This document shows, piece by piece, positions 20,084-29,191 of a stretch of 64,000 bases of DNA (its first letter is position 1; each line of letters opens with the position of its first letter). The translations under genes were made by a program, and so were the position numbers. The notes below the pieces were generated by a model, which made no database searches, was not told the origin of the DNA, and worked only from the letters and a program-made list of their open reading frames with translations. Origin of the DNA: Candidatus Bathyarchaeota archaeon (GTDB lineage Archaea; Thermoproteota; Bathyarchaeia; Bathyarchaeales; Bathycorpusculaceae); assembly GCA_903901015.1 (NCBI GenBank), contig CAIUPH010000066.1:1-64000 (forward strand), in the 5' to 3' direction.

Positions 20084-20973
20084 TTGAGGCGAGAATGATG
20101 AATGTAACTAAATTCAGTGAAGAGGCAGTAAGACTCAATGTCTCAATCCAAGATGTTAGAAGTATTTATGAAAAATCGCTAAGTGACGGAAAGATTAAGG
20201 GTCTAATTGTCCCTAAGAAGGATGAGATTATTCGTTTTAGCGATGAAGAAATAGATGTTTTAGCCACAAAATTAGATGCTGGCAAAGTCTCTCTGGGTAT
20301 TCTTACTACAGAATTAAATTTGATGCCCTACCAAGTACGCACAATTTTTGATTATTTGCTGAAGAAGAACAAAATTAATGGGGTTTTAACTGATGATGAC
20401 ATTTTTATTTCAAATAGTGTTTTAAGGAAAGAAATAATTAATGAAGCCGAAAAAAATGAAAGTATAGACGCGCATGTTCTTTCCAGCAAATTGACTACCA
20501 CTGAGAAATCAATTAACTCAATAATGGATAACTTATCTTATCAAATTTTATCATCTGTTTCAACTTATAGTAAAATAGGATTTGCAGATTTAGCTCGCGA
20601 AGCCAATCTGCCAGAAAACGTAACTAAACTTTTTTTGAAAAAACTTATTCAAGATGAAAAACTCGTTGGACAACTTGACATGGTTAACAATGTTTTAACG
20701 TTGGAAAAAGTGAAACCATCGAGTAGACCAATAGAGGATAATCAGAGCACCCTCTATTCAAGACCTTTAAGTAATCCACCTTCTGATGCGTGGTATATTG
20801 TTCCATTATTTTTTGGTTTTTTGGGTGGTTTGATTAGTTATTTCATTGTTGACAATGATGACCACGGAAAAGCAGTAAATCTATTCTGGTTTGGAGTAAT
20901 AATGTCAGTTATAGATGCCTTAATAGCTTGGGCTTATTGGTCATGGGTTATGTCACTTTTCCATTTTATTTGA
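20080..20973 (+). CDS. Winged-helix-repeat protein with C-terminal TM segments
   Basis: Repeated wH-like blocks (VSLGILTTELNLMPYQVRTIFDYLLKKNKINGVL; IGFADLAREANLPENVTKLFLKKLIQDEKLVG) then two TM helices; 4-bp overlap with upstream gene. Confidence 0.75.
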   Translation: MIEARMMNVTKFSEEAVRLNVSIQDVRSIYEKSLSDGKIKGLIVPKKDEIIRFSDEEIDVLATKLDAGKVSLGILTTELNLMPYQVRTIFDYLLKKNKINGVLTDDDIFISNSVLRKEIINEAEKNESIDAHVLSSKLTTTEKSINSIMDNLSYQILSSVSTYSKIGFADLAREANLPENVTKLFLKKLIQDEKLVGQLDMVNNVLTLEKVKPSSRPIEDNQSTLYSRPLSNPPSDAWYIVPLFFGFLGGLISYFIVDNDDHGKAVNLFWFGVIMSVIDALIAWAYWSWVMSLFHFI

Positions 20974-21022
20974 ACAATATTATTCATTTTGTCTCTGAAA
21001 AGCTTTTTAAGCTCAAAGTATG

Positions 21023-21032
21023 CTTATATTTT
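21023..21032 (+). promoter_or_regulatory. TATA-like box for int(N)
   Basis: CTTATATTTT about 25-30 nt upstream of ATG 21053, preceded by AAGCTTTTTAAGCTC. Confidence 0.5.
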
Positions 21033-21052
21033 AAAATAAGGCTTGAAAATAA

Positions 21053-21334
21053 ATGCTTAGCCTAAAAGAGACAGAATTCCTTAGAAATCCCGAAAACTTC
21101 AACGTCAATTACCAATATTTCTTGAAGCATCAAATAAAAACAAAAGTTAAAGCTTTGTCAAGTGAACTCGAGCTCCTCAGTAATGCAGGATTCTTGAATA
21201 ATCTTAGTGAAAAATCTAAGACTCTTAGAGATTTCAATAAGAATCAAGAAAATGAAAAAAGCTCAAATCAAGCTTCTTTAAGAGAAAGTTGGTGCGGTCG
21301 CCGGGATTTGAACCCGGGATCATTAGCTTGGAAG
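21053..21334 (+). CDS. Archaeal tyrosine integrase, N-terminal part int(N) (ORF reads on into tRNA antisense to 21397)
   Basis: Frame ASLRESWCGRRDLNPGSLAWK continues in frame into int(C) SNIKQEVDWKDFH when the att core is joined. Confidence 0.9.
21289..21334 (-). repeat. attR: 46-bp direct repeat
   Basis: Identical to 14966-15011. Confidence 0.95.
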
Positions 21335-21368
21335 GCTAAAGTCCTAAACCAGACTAGACGACGGCCGC
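21290..21368 (-). tRNA. tRNA-Gly(UCC), CCA encoded
   Basis: RC: GCGGCCG TC GTCT..GGAC T TTAGC CTTCCAA GCTAA TGATC CCGGG TTCAAAT CCCGG CGACCGC A CCA; anticodon TCC. Confidence 0.95.
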
Positions 21369-21546
21369 GCAAGATAAGCCATTATTCCCAGGCTTAATTT
21401 AAGTTTATCTGGGCTAATACCTGATGCGAACGCTGTGTTCTTGTGTGTTGATTAGGTTTTGAGTTTGACAGGTGAAAATTCCTTCTTTGCAGGGAAGCCT
21501 ATATCTTAGTCACGTCACATGGATAAGGTAGTTTAGGTTGGACAAG

Positions 21547-21849
21547 ATGAGCACAGGAAAGGATAGGCATAAAATTCCCGGCAGCCGCATGAAAATATTA
21601 ACAAAAGATGCGAAGCAAATGGTGAATGGACCATACTACTGCCCTAAATGCCGAAAAGAACTGCTGAATATTTGTGTTAACCTTAAAACCAAAGAAGTCT
21701 ACGCCGTGTGCAAATGCGAGCTTGAGTGGCCGTTGACTTACGCGCCTGTTTTTCAACCCGTAGATTACTACAACAAGTTCAGAGATGCATGGAAAAAGCA
21801 AAGCTACGGAATAATCAAGCCACCGTCAGAACCTGTAAAGCAGAAGTAA
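21547..21849 (+). CDS. Elf1-like zinc-ribbon protein
   Basis: YYCPKCRKELLNICVNLKTKEVYAVCKCELEWPLTYAPVFQPVDYYNKFRDAWKK resembles Elf1 layout. Confidence 0.55.
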   Translation: MSTGKDRHKIPGSRMKILTKDAKQMVNGPYYCPKCRKELLNICVNLKTKEVYAVCKCELEWPLTYAPVFQPVDYYNKFRDAWKKQSYGIIKPPSEPVKQK

Positions 21850-21939
21850 CCATTTATTCTGTAGAGCAAATAGACGCCATTTCAAAAACAAACTGTCTAT
21901 AAGCAGGAACTCTTCACACTATAAAATGGAGCAAACGCT

Positions 21940-22436
21940 TTGACTGAAGAAAAACTTGACTTCCCCCGTAAACTGCTCGTTTTAGGAAACCTTGGGCTTC
22001 TAGGGTGGGTTCTTCTAGCCTCGTTAGTGTGCTACTGTATAATTGGCTCTATGGCGTGCTCTTCTTTGTATTTTTAGCCTTCATGGTTTACGGTGTTCTG
22101 CGCAGAATCGGATGCGGCAGCTGCTACTTGTGCAAGTCGTACACGAGCGGTTTTGGCAGACTATCAGGGGTTTTCTTTGGCAGAGGATTTGTGAAGAAGG
22201 GAAGCGTAGGTTACAGGCTTGGAGTAGTGGTGTTCATCTATTTCCTGTTGCTACCGATGCCTGTTGGGCTTCTTGCAATTTCGTTGTTAGGCGCATTTTC
22301 TTTCGTTAAGGTTTTGGTGCTTGTTTGTCTTTTGGCGGAGGCAATTTACAGTTTAACCACTTGGTACAACAGTTCGACAGCAACCAAAAAGCGTGATTTG
22401 GGAGAAGGTTTTAAACGGTTGAACATAAAGTATTAG
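21940..22436 (+). pseudogene. Frameshifted small membrane protein
   Basis: LTEEKLDFPRKLLVLGNLGLLGWVLLAS in one frame, then LLYNWLYGVLFFVFLAFMVYGVLRRIGCGSCYLCKSYTSGFGRL in another. Confidence 0.6.
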
Positions 22437-22446
22437 TGACATCGAA

Positions 22447-23607
22447 ATGGTCAAAATGGGTTGGCTCTCGCTGAAACAAAAACCATTCAGATTCTCAGTC
22501 ATCATACTTTTAGCGCTGATTGTTCTGTCTCCAATGGTGGCTGTCCATCCAGCGTTGGCACAAACTAACGGATACTACTACAAATCGTTCTCTTGGGATT
22601 ATAACGGAAGACATTGGAACTGGAACTTAACTATCCCGCAAGATCTCTACAACGCTTACAAAGCGGTTCCAGTTTCAACTCGAACCCGAGATGGACCTGC
22701 AGGCTACGGTTTCTGCACTACAACCAAGGATTCTTACATTCAGAACTTGGCTATGGAACTGAACAGCACTGCAAACCAGCAGGGGTACAATTCCTACGAT
22801 AAAGTCAGCTTTGTTTTAGCGTTTGTTCAAAGTTTACCCTACACTTCGGATAAGGTGACCACTGGATATGATGAGTATCCACGGTTTCCGATAGAAACTT
22901 TGGTTGATGACGGCGGAGACTGCGAAGACACCTCGATTCTTTTTGCCACGTTAACTCTCATAATGGGTTACGGCACAGTTTACATTAATCCGCCAAACCA
23001 TTACGCCGTTGGCATCTTGGGCAACGATATACAAGGCACCTCCTGGACCTATCCAAAAGGATCCAACAACACCTATTATTACTGTGAAACCACAGGCGAC
23101 GGCTTCACGATTGGACAGTTACCCGATGAATTTCAGGGGCAAAGCGCCTACATTTACCCCATAGACGAAGACAAACAGTTCGTTCCTGAAGGAGTATCTC
23201 TAACTACTCCTCAACCCAGCCCAACATATTCAGGCTTAGGCAACCAACCGACTCCAATACAAAACGGTCAACCAACGCCAACTGGCTCCGCTTCATCCAA
23301 CGGTCCAGGACCAAGCGCTCAAAATCCTATGCCGTTATCGTTTAACCTAATCGAAGACAACCCGCTTTTGTTCATAATCATCGCGTTCGCCATCGTTGTT
23401 TCAATCGTCCTCACCATTTGGTCCGTGAGAAAAACAAAGATCATCCCGCAGGAGCAAATACCTGTGTCTCCCGAACCAGTCACACCGCAGGCTCCAAGCA
23501 CTGATTCAGACTCCAACAAATTCTGCATTTTCTGCGGGTCAAGCAACAAAACGTATGCTGCGTACTGCGAGAAATGCGGCAAACAAATAGGGCAGCAATC
23601 AGCTTAA
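22447..23607 (+). CDS. Exported transglutaminase-like protein with TM helix and C-terminal zinc ribbon
   Basis: Signal peptide; DDGGDCEDTSILFATL Cys region and NHYAVGI His region; TM; FCIFCGSSNKTYAAYCEKCGKQI. Confidence 0.75.
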   Translation: MVKMGWLSLKQKPFRFSVIILLALIVLSPMVAVHPALAQTNGYYYKSFSWDYNGRHWNWNLTIPQDLYNAYKAVPVSTRTRDGPAGYGFCTTTKDSYIQNLAMELNSTANQQGYNSYDKVSFVLAFVQSLPYTSDKVTTGYDEYPRFPIETLVDDGGDCEDTSILFATLTLIMGYGTVYINPPNHYAVGILGNDIQGTSWTYPKGSNNTYYYCETTGDGFTIGQLPDEFQGQSAYIYPIDEDKQFVPEGVSLTTPQPSPTYSGLGNQPTPIQNGQPTPTGSASSNGPGPSAQNPMPLSFNLIEDNPLLFIIIAFAIVVSIVLTIWSVRKTKIIPQEQIPVSPEPVTPQAPSTDSDSNKFCIFCGSSNKTYAAYCEKCGKQIGQQSA

Positions 23608-24144
23608 CTGGTTTAATGTTTCTTTAGTGAACAAATCTATTTTTGAACGCGCATAGACTACAATCGCGGCTTCCAGCAGTATTACAATTGAAAGAAAAAC
23701 TGTTAAACCCCAAGTTAAGTTAATGAGTGAGTGGGCAGCGGTTAAATTCACGGTGTCGCCGTTGGAGATTAGCTCGCTCCAGAAGGTCGGGTTCCGCGTC
23801 GTGATGAATGCATTTAAGTCCGTAGCCATCCACACGCATACGCCTACGAGAACAAACGCGAAGGCGCAGCCGACCAGAGTAATGTTTTTCCAGTCTGAAG
23901 ATAGCAGGGAAGAAAATTTTACGCGGGTTCCAACTTCTGTGGGTTCTAAAGTTGCGGCGATGGTTTTTTTGGCTGTCTGAGGCGCAATTCCCCAAAGCGA
24001 CCCCTGCTTAAAACAGATTTTGCTTGGCGCTTCCTCAGAAATAACTTTGCAGCCTTTCTCTGTGAAGGCACCTTTCAGTTTTCGGTAGGCTTCGTTGATT
24101 TCTATGTTGAGCGTGCGTTCAAACATCAGGACACCGCAAGCCAC
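23599..24144 (-). CDS. Hypothetical two-TM membrane protein
   Basis: Two hydrophobic segments; N-terminal cytosolic domain. Confidence 0.55.
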   Translation of the reverse strand: MACGVLMFERTLNIEINEAYRKLKGAFTEKGCKVISEEAPSKICFKQGSLWGIAPQTAKKTIAATLEPTEVGTRVKFSSLLSSDWKNITLVGCAFAFVLVGVCVWMATDLNAFITTRNPTFWSELISNGDTVNLTAAHSLINLTWGLTVFLSIVILLEAAIVVYARSKIDLFTKETLNQLS

Positions 24145-24158
24145 TATGTGCTATGTTG

Positions 24159-24818
24159 CTATTTTGGTTTATCTTCGTTTCTGTAAAGCTGCTTCTGGTA
24201 CTGAGACGACTTAAATTTTAAGCCTGTAACGGGTTGGCGCGGCATGGCTCTTTGGCGCTCTAAGTTCTTGATTCTCGCGTAGAGTTTTGAGACTTTTGTG
24301 TTTGACGGAATCTTTGATTTGGGTCTGTGGACGGGCACGGGGGTGAACGGCTGGGTTATCTCCAGTTTTTTCTGCTTGGATTTCTTGAAGGCTACGTTGC
24401 TTGCTTTCTTGAATGTTACAGTGCCTTCTTTGAAGTTGACTTCCTGCACTTCCCAGCCTGCATCCAGCCACACCTTCGCATGAACACTCAAAGAAGCGTT
24501 GCTCCACCAAGCGGGGTCTTTGTAAGCTGCCATCGGAAGGTTGCTGCCGATTAACCCGTCAATCATCGCAAACTTTAGCGTAACCAGGTTCGTGAATGCG
24601 TCTCTAACTTTCAGGTGACTTTCAAGTCCAGCCCATTTTGAAATGGTCTTCGGCGAAACGATTCGGTGGGCACAGTGCAGGCAAAGCATCGCGTTTGGGT
24701 CGTCTGTGGCAACGTCGGGGGTCATGCAGTCTTTGCAGAACAGTTTCCTGCAGCGTTCACACTTTCGCATGTACGTTGTCCGCATAACTCTGCCGCAGAT
24801 TACACATTCATCCTTCAT
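24159..24818 (-). CDS. Treble-clef/RING-like zinc finger protein
   Basis: CVICG..CERCRKLFCKDC..CLHC, four CxxC-type pairs. Confidence 0.65.
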   Translation of the reverse strand: MKDECVICGRVMRTTYMRKCERCRKLFCKDCMTPDVATDDPNAMLCLHCAHRIVSPKTISKWAGLESHLKVRDAFTNLVTLKFAMIDGLIGSNLPMAAYKDPAWWSNASLSVHAKVWLDAGWEVQEVNFKEGTVTFKKASNVAFKKSKQKKLEITQPFTPVPVHRPKSKIPSNTKVSKLYARIKNLERQRAMPRQPVTGLKFKSSQYQKQLYRNEDKPK

Positions 24819-24878
24819 TGACTATACCTTCCACCGATACAAGAAATGCTTTACTCAAACATTGTTTATGAGAAGATA

Positions 24879-26417
24879 TTAATTTTCAGCTGTCAAACCT
24901 GCTTTTTCATCCTTAAAACCGTTTTTCGAAGTTAACTGCTTCAGGGTGCCCCTGATTTCTTCCCACACCAACCCAATCAGCTCTCTGGCTTGATGGTCAA
25001 TGAGCAGCAGCACACCAATGTAGAGTGCAAAGCCCCCGACGGCTTTCGCAATCGTATAGAGCAGCGTTGAAGTAGATGGAAGAAGGTAAAGTACGAATCC
25101 CATCAGTAACGCTGACAGGATGTATTTTGCGATGCTTTTCCACGCGACCGGTATTTTGATGGAGTGGCGCATGAAATAGTATAGTCCAAGCAGGGTTGAA
25201 ACGTGAACAGCCAAAAGAATCACAACAACCTCTACCGTTGCCTGCACAGAATCAGCACCAGGCAAACCCGTCAAAACAAAATATGCCAAAGGCACAGCAA
25301 TCGCCGCTTGAATGTAGGGGATGGTGAATACTTTGAAGATTTTGCTTCGGACAAGTTTGCGGAACGCGATTTTTCCTTCAGCGTCAAACCCCTCGACTCC
25401 CATTACGCAGTTGGAGTAAAACGCGGTAACCATCACGATTAAAGTGTCAACTGTTAATGCTATCAGCACTGGCCAGGCGACGCTGTAATCCATGTTTAGA
25501 ATCGTGAGGAAAGACATGGACATAACCATGGTGATGGCTGCAAAGGGAATCGCCAGCATCATGACTGTCCTGAACGAGACGCCGATTTGTTCATCGTTGC
25601 AGCTTTTAGCTAAAAGTTTAGGGTACAATGCGAACGCCAAAGAATTTGCGTAACTAATTATCACCGTGAAAGTGAGGGCAGCTTGATAGTACGCTCGTGC
25701 GCCTGACCCTCCGTACAGGAAAAGCAGGATAAACACAAAGGACAGCAATTGCCCGCCTACGGCGTTGTAAACTATTGCCGGTGACCCCTTAATCCATTCT
25801 TTAAGGTAGCCCCAATGCACTTTTTGTTTAAGGTAACTTCTTAGAATGTAAATGTAGAAGAATACCTGAACTACGCAGGACACTACTAAGCCCAGTATGG
25901 CGCCGAGGAACAATTGCTTAAAACCTAAAATCACGACCAAAGCAATACTAACCTTAACTATTTCCTCAATCATTAAGCCGTACCCAACAAACTGGGGCTT
26001 TACGCACTGCAGTATACTCTCAAAAATTGTGATTGAGTAAAAAGTCAAGATGTAGAAGCCTGCGATAAGGTAGATTGGCAGGTAACTGCTGGTTCCTATG
26101 GCGTTTGAAATCAGGAATATGACGGGGAAATAGATTATGGTTGATGCAAGAGCTATGGTCAGGTGGGCGGAAACGCTGGTTTTAACTGCGCCTTCTTTTC
26201 CCCGAGCCACAAACCTGGTTGCCCAGAACGGTATCACAGGGTTTAAAAGCATAAAGTAACCCGTGTAATCAAAAATGTTTGTCCAAACGTTAAATTGATC
26301 AGTGGTCATGTTTCTGGTTAGAAGGAGCGTAAATACAAGTCCAGTGATTAAGCTCAAGATTTGGGTTGTGAACACGACGAACCCGCTGTATCTTAGCCTG
26401 ACTTGATGGGTTTCCAC
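24879..26417 (-). CDS. Polysaccharide/lipid flippase (Wzx/MATE-like)
   Basis: 512 aa, multiple TM helices, LITGLVFTLLLTRNMTTDQFNVW N-terminus. Confidence 0.85.
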   Translation of the reverse strand: METHQVRLRYSGFVVFTTQILSLITGLVFTLLLTRNMTTDQFNVWTNIFDYTGYFMLLNPVIPFWATRFVARGKEGAVKTSVSAHLTIALASTIIYFPVIFLISNAIGTSSYLPIYLIAGFYILTFYSITIFESILQCVKPQFVGYGLMIEEIVKVSIALVVILGFKQLFLGAILGLVVSCVVQVFFYIYILRSYLKQKVHWGYLKEWIKGSPAIVYNAVGGQLLSFVFILLFLYGGSGARAYYQAALTFTVIISYANSLAFALYPKLLAKSCNDEQIGVSFRTVMMLAIPFAAITMVMSMSFLTILNMDYSVAWPVLIALTVDTLIVMVTAFYSNCVMGVEGFDAEGKIAFRKLVRSKIFKVFTIPYIQAAIAVPLAYFVLTGLPGADSVQATVEVVVILLAVHVSTLLGLYYFMRHSIKIPVAWKSIAKYILSALLMGFVLYLLPSTSTLLYTIAKAVGGFALYIGVLLLIDHQARELIGLVWEEIRGTLKQLTSKNGFKDEKAGLTAEN

Positions 26418-26526
26418 AAGTTTTCCTACTTTACGATGTTTTAAGTTCTAATGGATAAACAAAGCTTTAGATATACTATTTCCCAAATCAAAAAAAAGCC
26501 TGAAAAATAAGAAAAAGCGGCTGAAT

Positions 26527-28008
26527 TTACCCCTTCACAACCGCTAACGGAACAAGCCTTGCAACTTTGGTTGCAATCCCAACCTTGTCGCTCACATCCG
26601 CAACCATATCCACATTCTTGTAAGCTGGGTCAGCTTCTTCAGCTAAGACTGATGCGCTTTGCGCTCGAACCACGATGCCGCGTTTCTCCAAGGCTGATTT
26701 TATGTCTCCGCCCCAGAACTGGCGTTTGGCGGCTGAACGACTCATCATTCTGCCCGCGCCATGCGCTGTTGAGCCAAACGTCAAATCCATCGCTTTCTGC
26801 GAGCCGACCAGAACCCAGGAGCTTGTACCCATGCTTCCTGGGATAAGCACTGGTTGCCCTTCACTGCGGTAATCGTCTGGAACATCAGGGTGTCCTGCTG
26901 GGAAAGCGCGTGTTGCGCCTTTGCGGTGGACCCAAACTTTTTTCTTCACGCCATCGCCGACGTCGTGGGTTTCTAATTTAGCGATGTTGTGGGCGACGTC
27001 GTAAACGAGTTTTAATCCGAATTTTTCTGCGTCTTGACCGTAAATCTGCTGGAAACTCTGGCGAACCCAATGCATGATTGCCTGGCGGTTTGCGAACGCA
27101 TAGTTGACTGCGCAAGCCATGGCTTCGATGTAGTCTTTGGCTTCACTGCTGTTTCCTGGGGCACAGGATAGTTCGCGGTCGGGCAATGAGATTTTGTATT
27201 TCTGCACAGCATGCTCCATGACCCTGAGGTAGTCAGAGCACACTTGGTGACCGTAACCCCTTGAGCCACAATGGATCATAACCATAACTTGACCCTCATG
27301 GGTAATCCCGAAGGCTTTGGCGGTTTTCGAGTTGAAGATTTTGTCAACTTTTTGGATTTCAAGAAAATGGTTTCCTGAACCCAACGTGCCAATCTGGGTT
27401 AAGCCGCGGTTTTTCGCGGTGTTCGAAACCTTGTCTGGGTTAGCATTTTTCATACGACCATTTTCTTCACAGTGGTCTGCGTCTTCTGACCAGCCCAGTC
27501 CGCGGTCGATAAGCCACTGTACGCCTTCAGTGACTAGTTTTTCTAGGTCGCTGTTGGATATGGTGAAGTCTTTTCTGCGGCTGCCGAGTCCCGAGGGAAC
27601 GTTGCGGAAGATTGCTTCTGCCAGCGGCGCAAGTTTGGGACGCACATCTTTTTCTGACAGCGTGGTTGATAGGAGCCGTACGCCGCAGTTGATGTCGTAG
27701 CCGACTCCGCCTGGGCTGATGACGCCGTCTTCGTAGTCGGTTGCTGCTACGCCGCCGATGGGAAAACCATAGCCTTCATGACCATCGGGCAATGTAATTG
27801 CGTGTTTGTAGATACCTGGTAACTGGGAAACGTTTGAGCACTGCCAAAGTGTGCGGTCAGTCTGCATCTTCTCAAGAAGCGCCTGATTAGCAAAAACCAT
27901 GCCTGGAACCCTCATCTCAGGCTTGTACTGTGGAATTTTCCACATGTAATCATTAACTTTCTCTATTGGAACCCGTTCTGGAGCTGCCCTGCTTTCACTT
28001 TCGCCCAA
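26527..28008 (-). CDS. rtcB: tRNA-splicing ligase RtcB
   Basis: PDGHEGYGFPIGGVAATDYEDGVISPGGVGYDINCGVRLL; GTLGSGNHFLEIQ; HCGSRGYGHQ; HGAGRMMSR. Confidence 0.98.
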   Translation of the reverse strand: MGESESRAAPERVPIEKVNDYMWKIPQYKPEMRVPGMVFANQALLEKMQTDRTLWQCSNVSQLPGIYKHAITLPDGHEGYGFPIGGVAATDYEDGVISPGGVGYDINCGVRLLSTTLSEKDVRPKLAPLAEAIFRNVPSGLGSRRKDFTISNSDLEKLVTEGVQWLIDRGLGWSEDADHCEENGRMKNANPDKVSNTAKNRGLTQIGTLGSGNHFLEIQKVDKIFNSKTAKAFGITHEGQVMVMIHCGSRGYGHQVCSDYLRVMEHAVQKYKISLPDRELSCAPGNSSEAKDYIEAMACAVNYAFANRQAIMHWVRQSFQQIYGQDAEKFGLKLVYDVAHNIAKLETHDVGDGVKKKVWVHRKGATRAFPAGHPDVPDDYRSEGQPVLIPGSMGTSSWVLVGSQKAMDLTFGSTAHGAGRMMSRSAAKRQFWGGDIKSALEKRGIVVRAQSASVLAEEADPAYKNVDMVADVSDKVGIATKVARLVPLAVVKG

Positions 28009-28053
28009 AAATCTTCACCGTCACAACAAAAGAGGAAAGAGACTATAAAACGT

Positions 28054-28965
28054 TTATGAACCCTGTTTTTGCTTGGCGGCTTCAACAAAGCCTCTTACGC
28101 AGTTTTCCAACACGGTTTTTGAGTAAATGCGATGAGACTTCACGAAGTCTGCAACCAAACTCATTGCTTTGTCTTGGGCGATGATTTGGGCTTGAATCTG
28201 CTCGAAACTCCAGTTTTTCTTCACACCGTCTTCTGCGATTTCTGCCCAAAGTTGAAGCTGCAGCTTGTAGTCTTTGAGGTGCTGCACAGCGTCGCCAGCC
28301 TTTCCGAAATGGCTAAAATACAGCGCAGTAGGGTTTAGGTTAATCAGCTTGTATAGGGAAGCCAACGCGGCATCCATATAGAAGGGTGGCGGCGTAGTTG
28401 GAACCACAACGTCGAACTCTGGAAGATACGTGCCAGCGGCATCGCCCGGGAAGACTCCGCCATTGAACGATTCTTGGAAACTCAGGTTGTGCGAAGCATG
28501 ACCTACAGTTTCCGTGACAGTTAATTTTGCATCATCACCTAAATCAAACGTGCCTTCGGTCATGGGAATTATGCGGTCTTTGGATACGGGTTCGGGTTTG
28601 CCGAAGACTTCGCTCACGAACCCCAAGACTTTCTGGGAGGATGTCCAGAGCCGTTCGGGGTCAACCATGTGCGGCATTCCTCGGGGGTGCACGATGACTT
28701 TGGCGTTTGGCAGGAACTTTAGCAGTGTGCCTACGCCGCCGCCGTGGTCCAAGTGGATATGGGTGACAGCGACGTATTCCACGTCCTCAAACGGTACATT
28801 GAGCTCCCGTAAGCCAGCGAGCAGGTTTGGCACTGAATTAGTCGGGCCAGATTCCACGAGGAAGGGCTTTTTGCCTTTTATCACGTAGCTGCAGATGAGG
28901 TTTTTGAAGCCGCCAGTGTTGAGTTCGACTTGGTAGAGGTTTTTCCCAATTTCCTTGGTGTGCAA
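28054..28965 (-). CDS. Metallo-beta-lactamase fold hydrolase
   Basis: VTHIHLDHGGG, HASHNLSF, FPGDAAGTY, YFSHFG. Confidence 0.93.
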   Translation of the reverse strand: MHTKEIGKNLYQVELNTGGFKNLICSYVIKGKKPFLVESGPTNSVPNLLAGLRELNVPFEDVEYVAVTHIHLDHGGGVGTLLKFLPNAKVIVHPRGMPHMVDPERLWTSSQKVLGFVSEVFGKPEPVSKDRIIPMTEGTFDLGDDAKLTVTETVGHASHNLSFQESFNGGVFPGDAAGTYLPEFDVVVPTTPPPFYMDAALASLYKLINLNPTALYFSHFGKAGDAVQHLKDYKLQLQLWAEIAEDGVKKNWSFEQIQAQIIAQDKAMSLVADFVKSHRIYSKTVLENCVRGFVEAAKQKQGS

Positions 28966-29095
28966 ATGTTTCCCTCGATTTGATGATAATAGATGATTGG
29001 TTGAGGCATAAATATTTCCGATTAAGACACGATTTATGCCTGCTTTGCAAAGCTTAAATTCACATGACCAACAATCAGACTATGGAGGAATTAGG

Positions 29096-29191
29096 TTGCC
29101 GAAGAAAAAGGAAGTAGCTATTTCAAGTGAACCAGTCTACAAGAGTCCTCCTGCAAAGGTAATTAAGAATCCGAAAAAACCAGTAAAGTAA
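29096..29191 (+). CDS. Possible 31-aa lysine/proline-rich microprotein
   Basis: TTG start after GGAGGAATTAGG; LPKKKEVAISSEPVYKSPPAKVIKNPKKPVK; plausible SD. Confidence 0.3.
   Translation: MPKKKEVAISSEPVYKSPPAKVIKNPKKPVK

Larger units (their letters stand above)
14966..21334. mobile_element. Integrated genetic element in tRNA-Gly(UCC) with partitioned (SSV-type) tyrosine integrase
   Basis: 46-bp perfect direct repeats at 14966-15011 and 21289-21334; int(N) and int(C) halves at the ends; AT-rich interior. Confidence 0.92.

Noticed and set aside
21335-21397. Continuation of int(N) ORF past the att core
   Set aside because: Antisense translation through tRNA-Gly; artefact of integration
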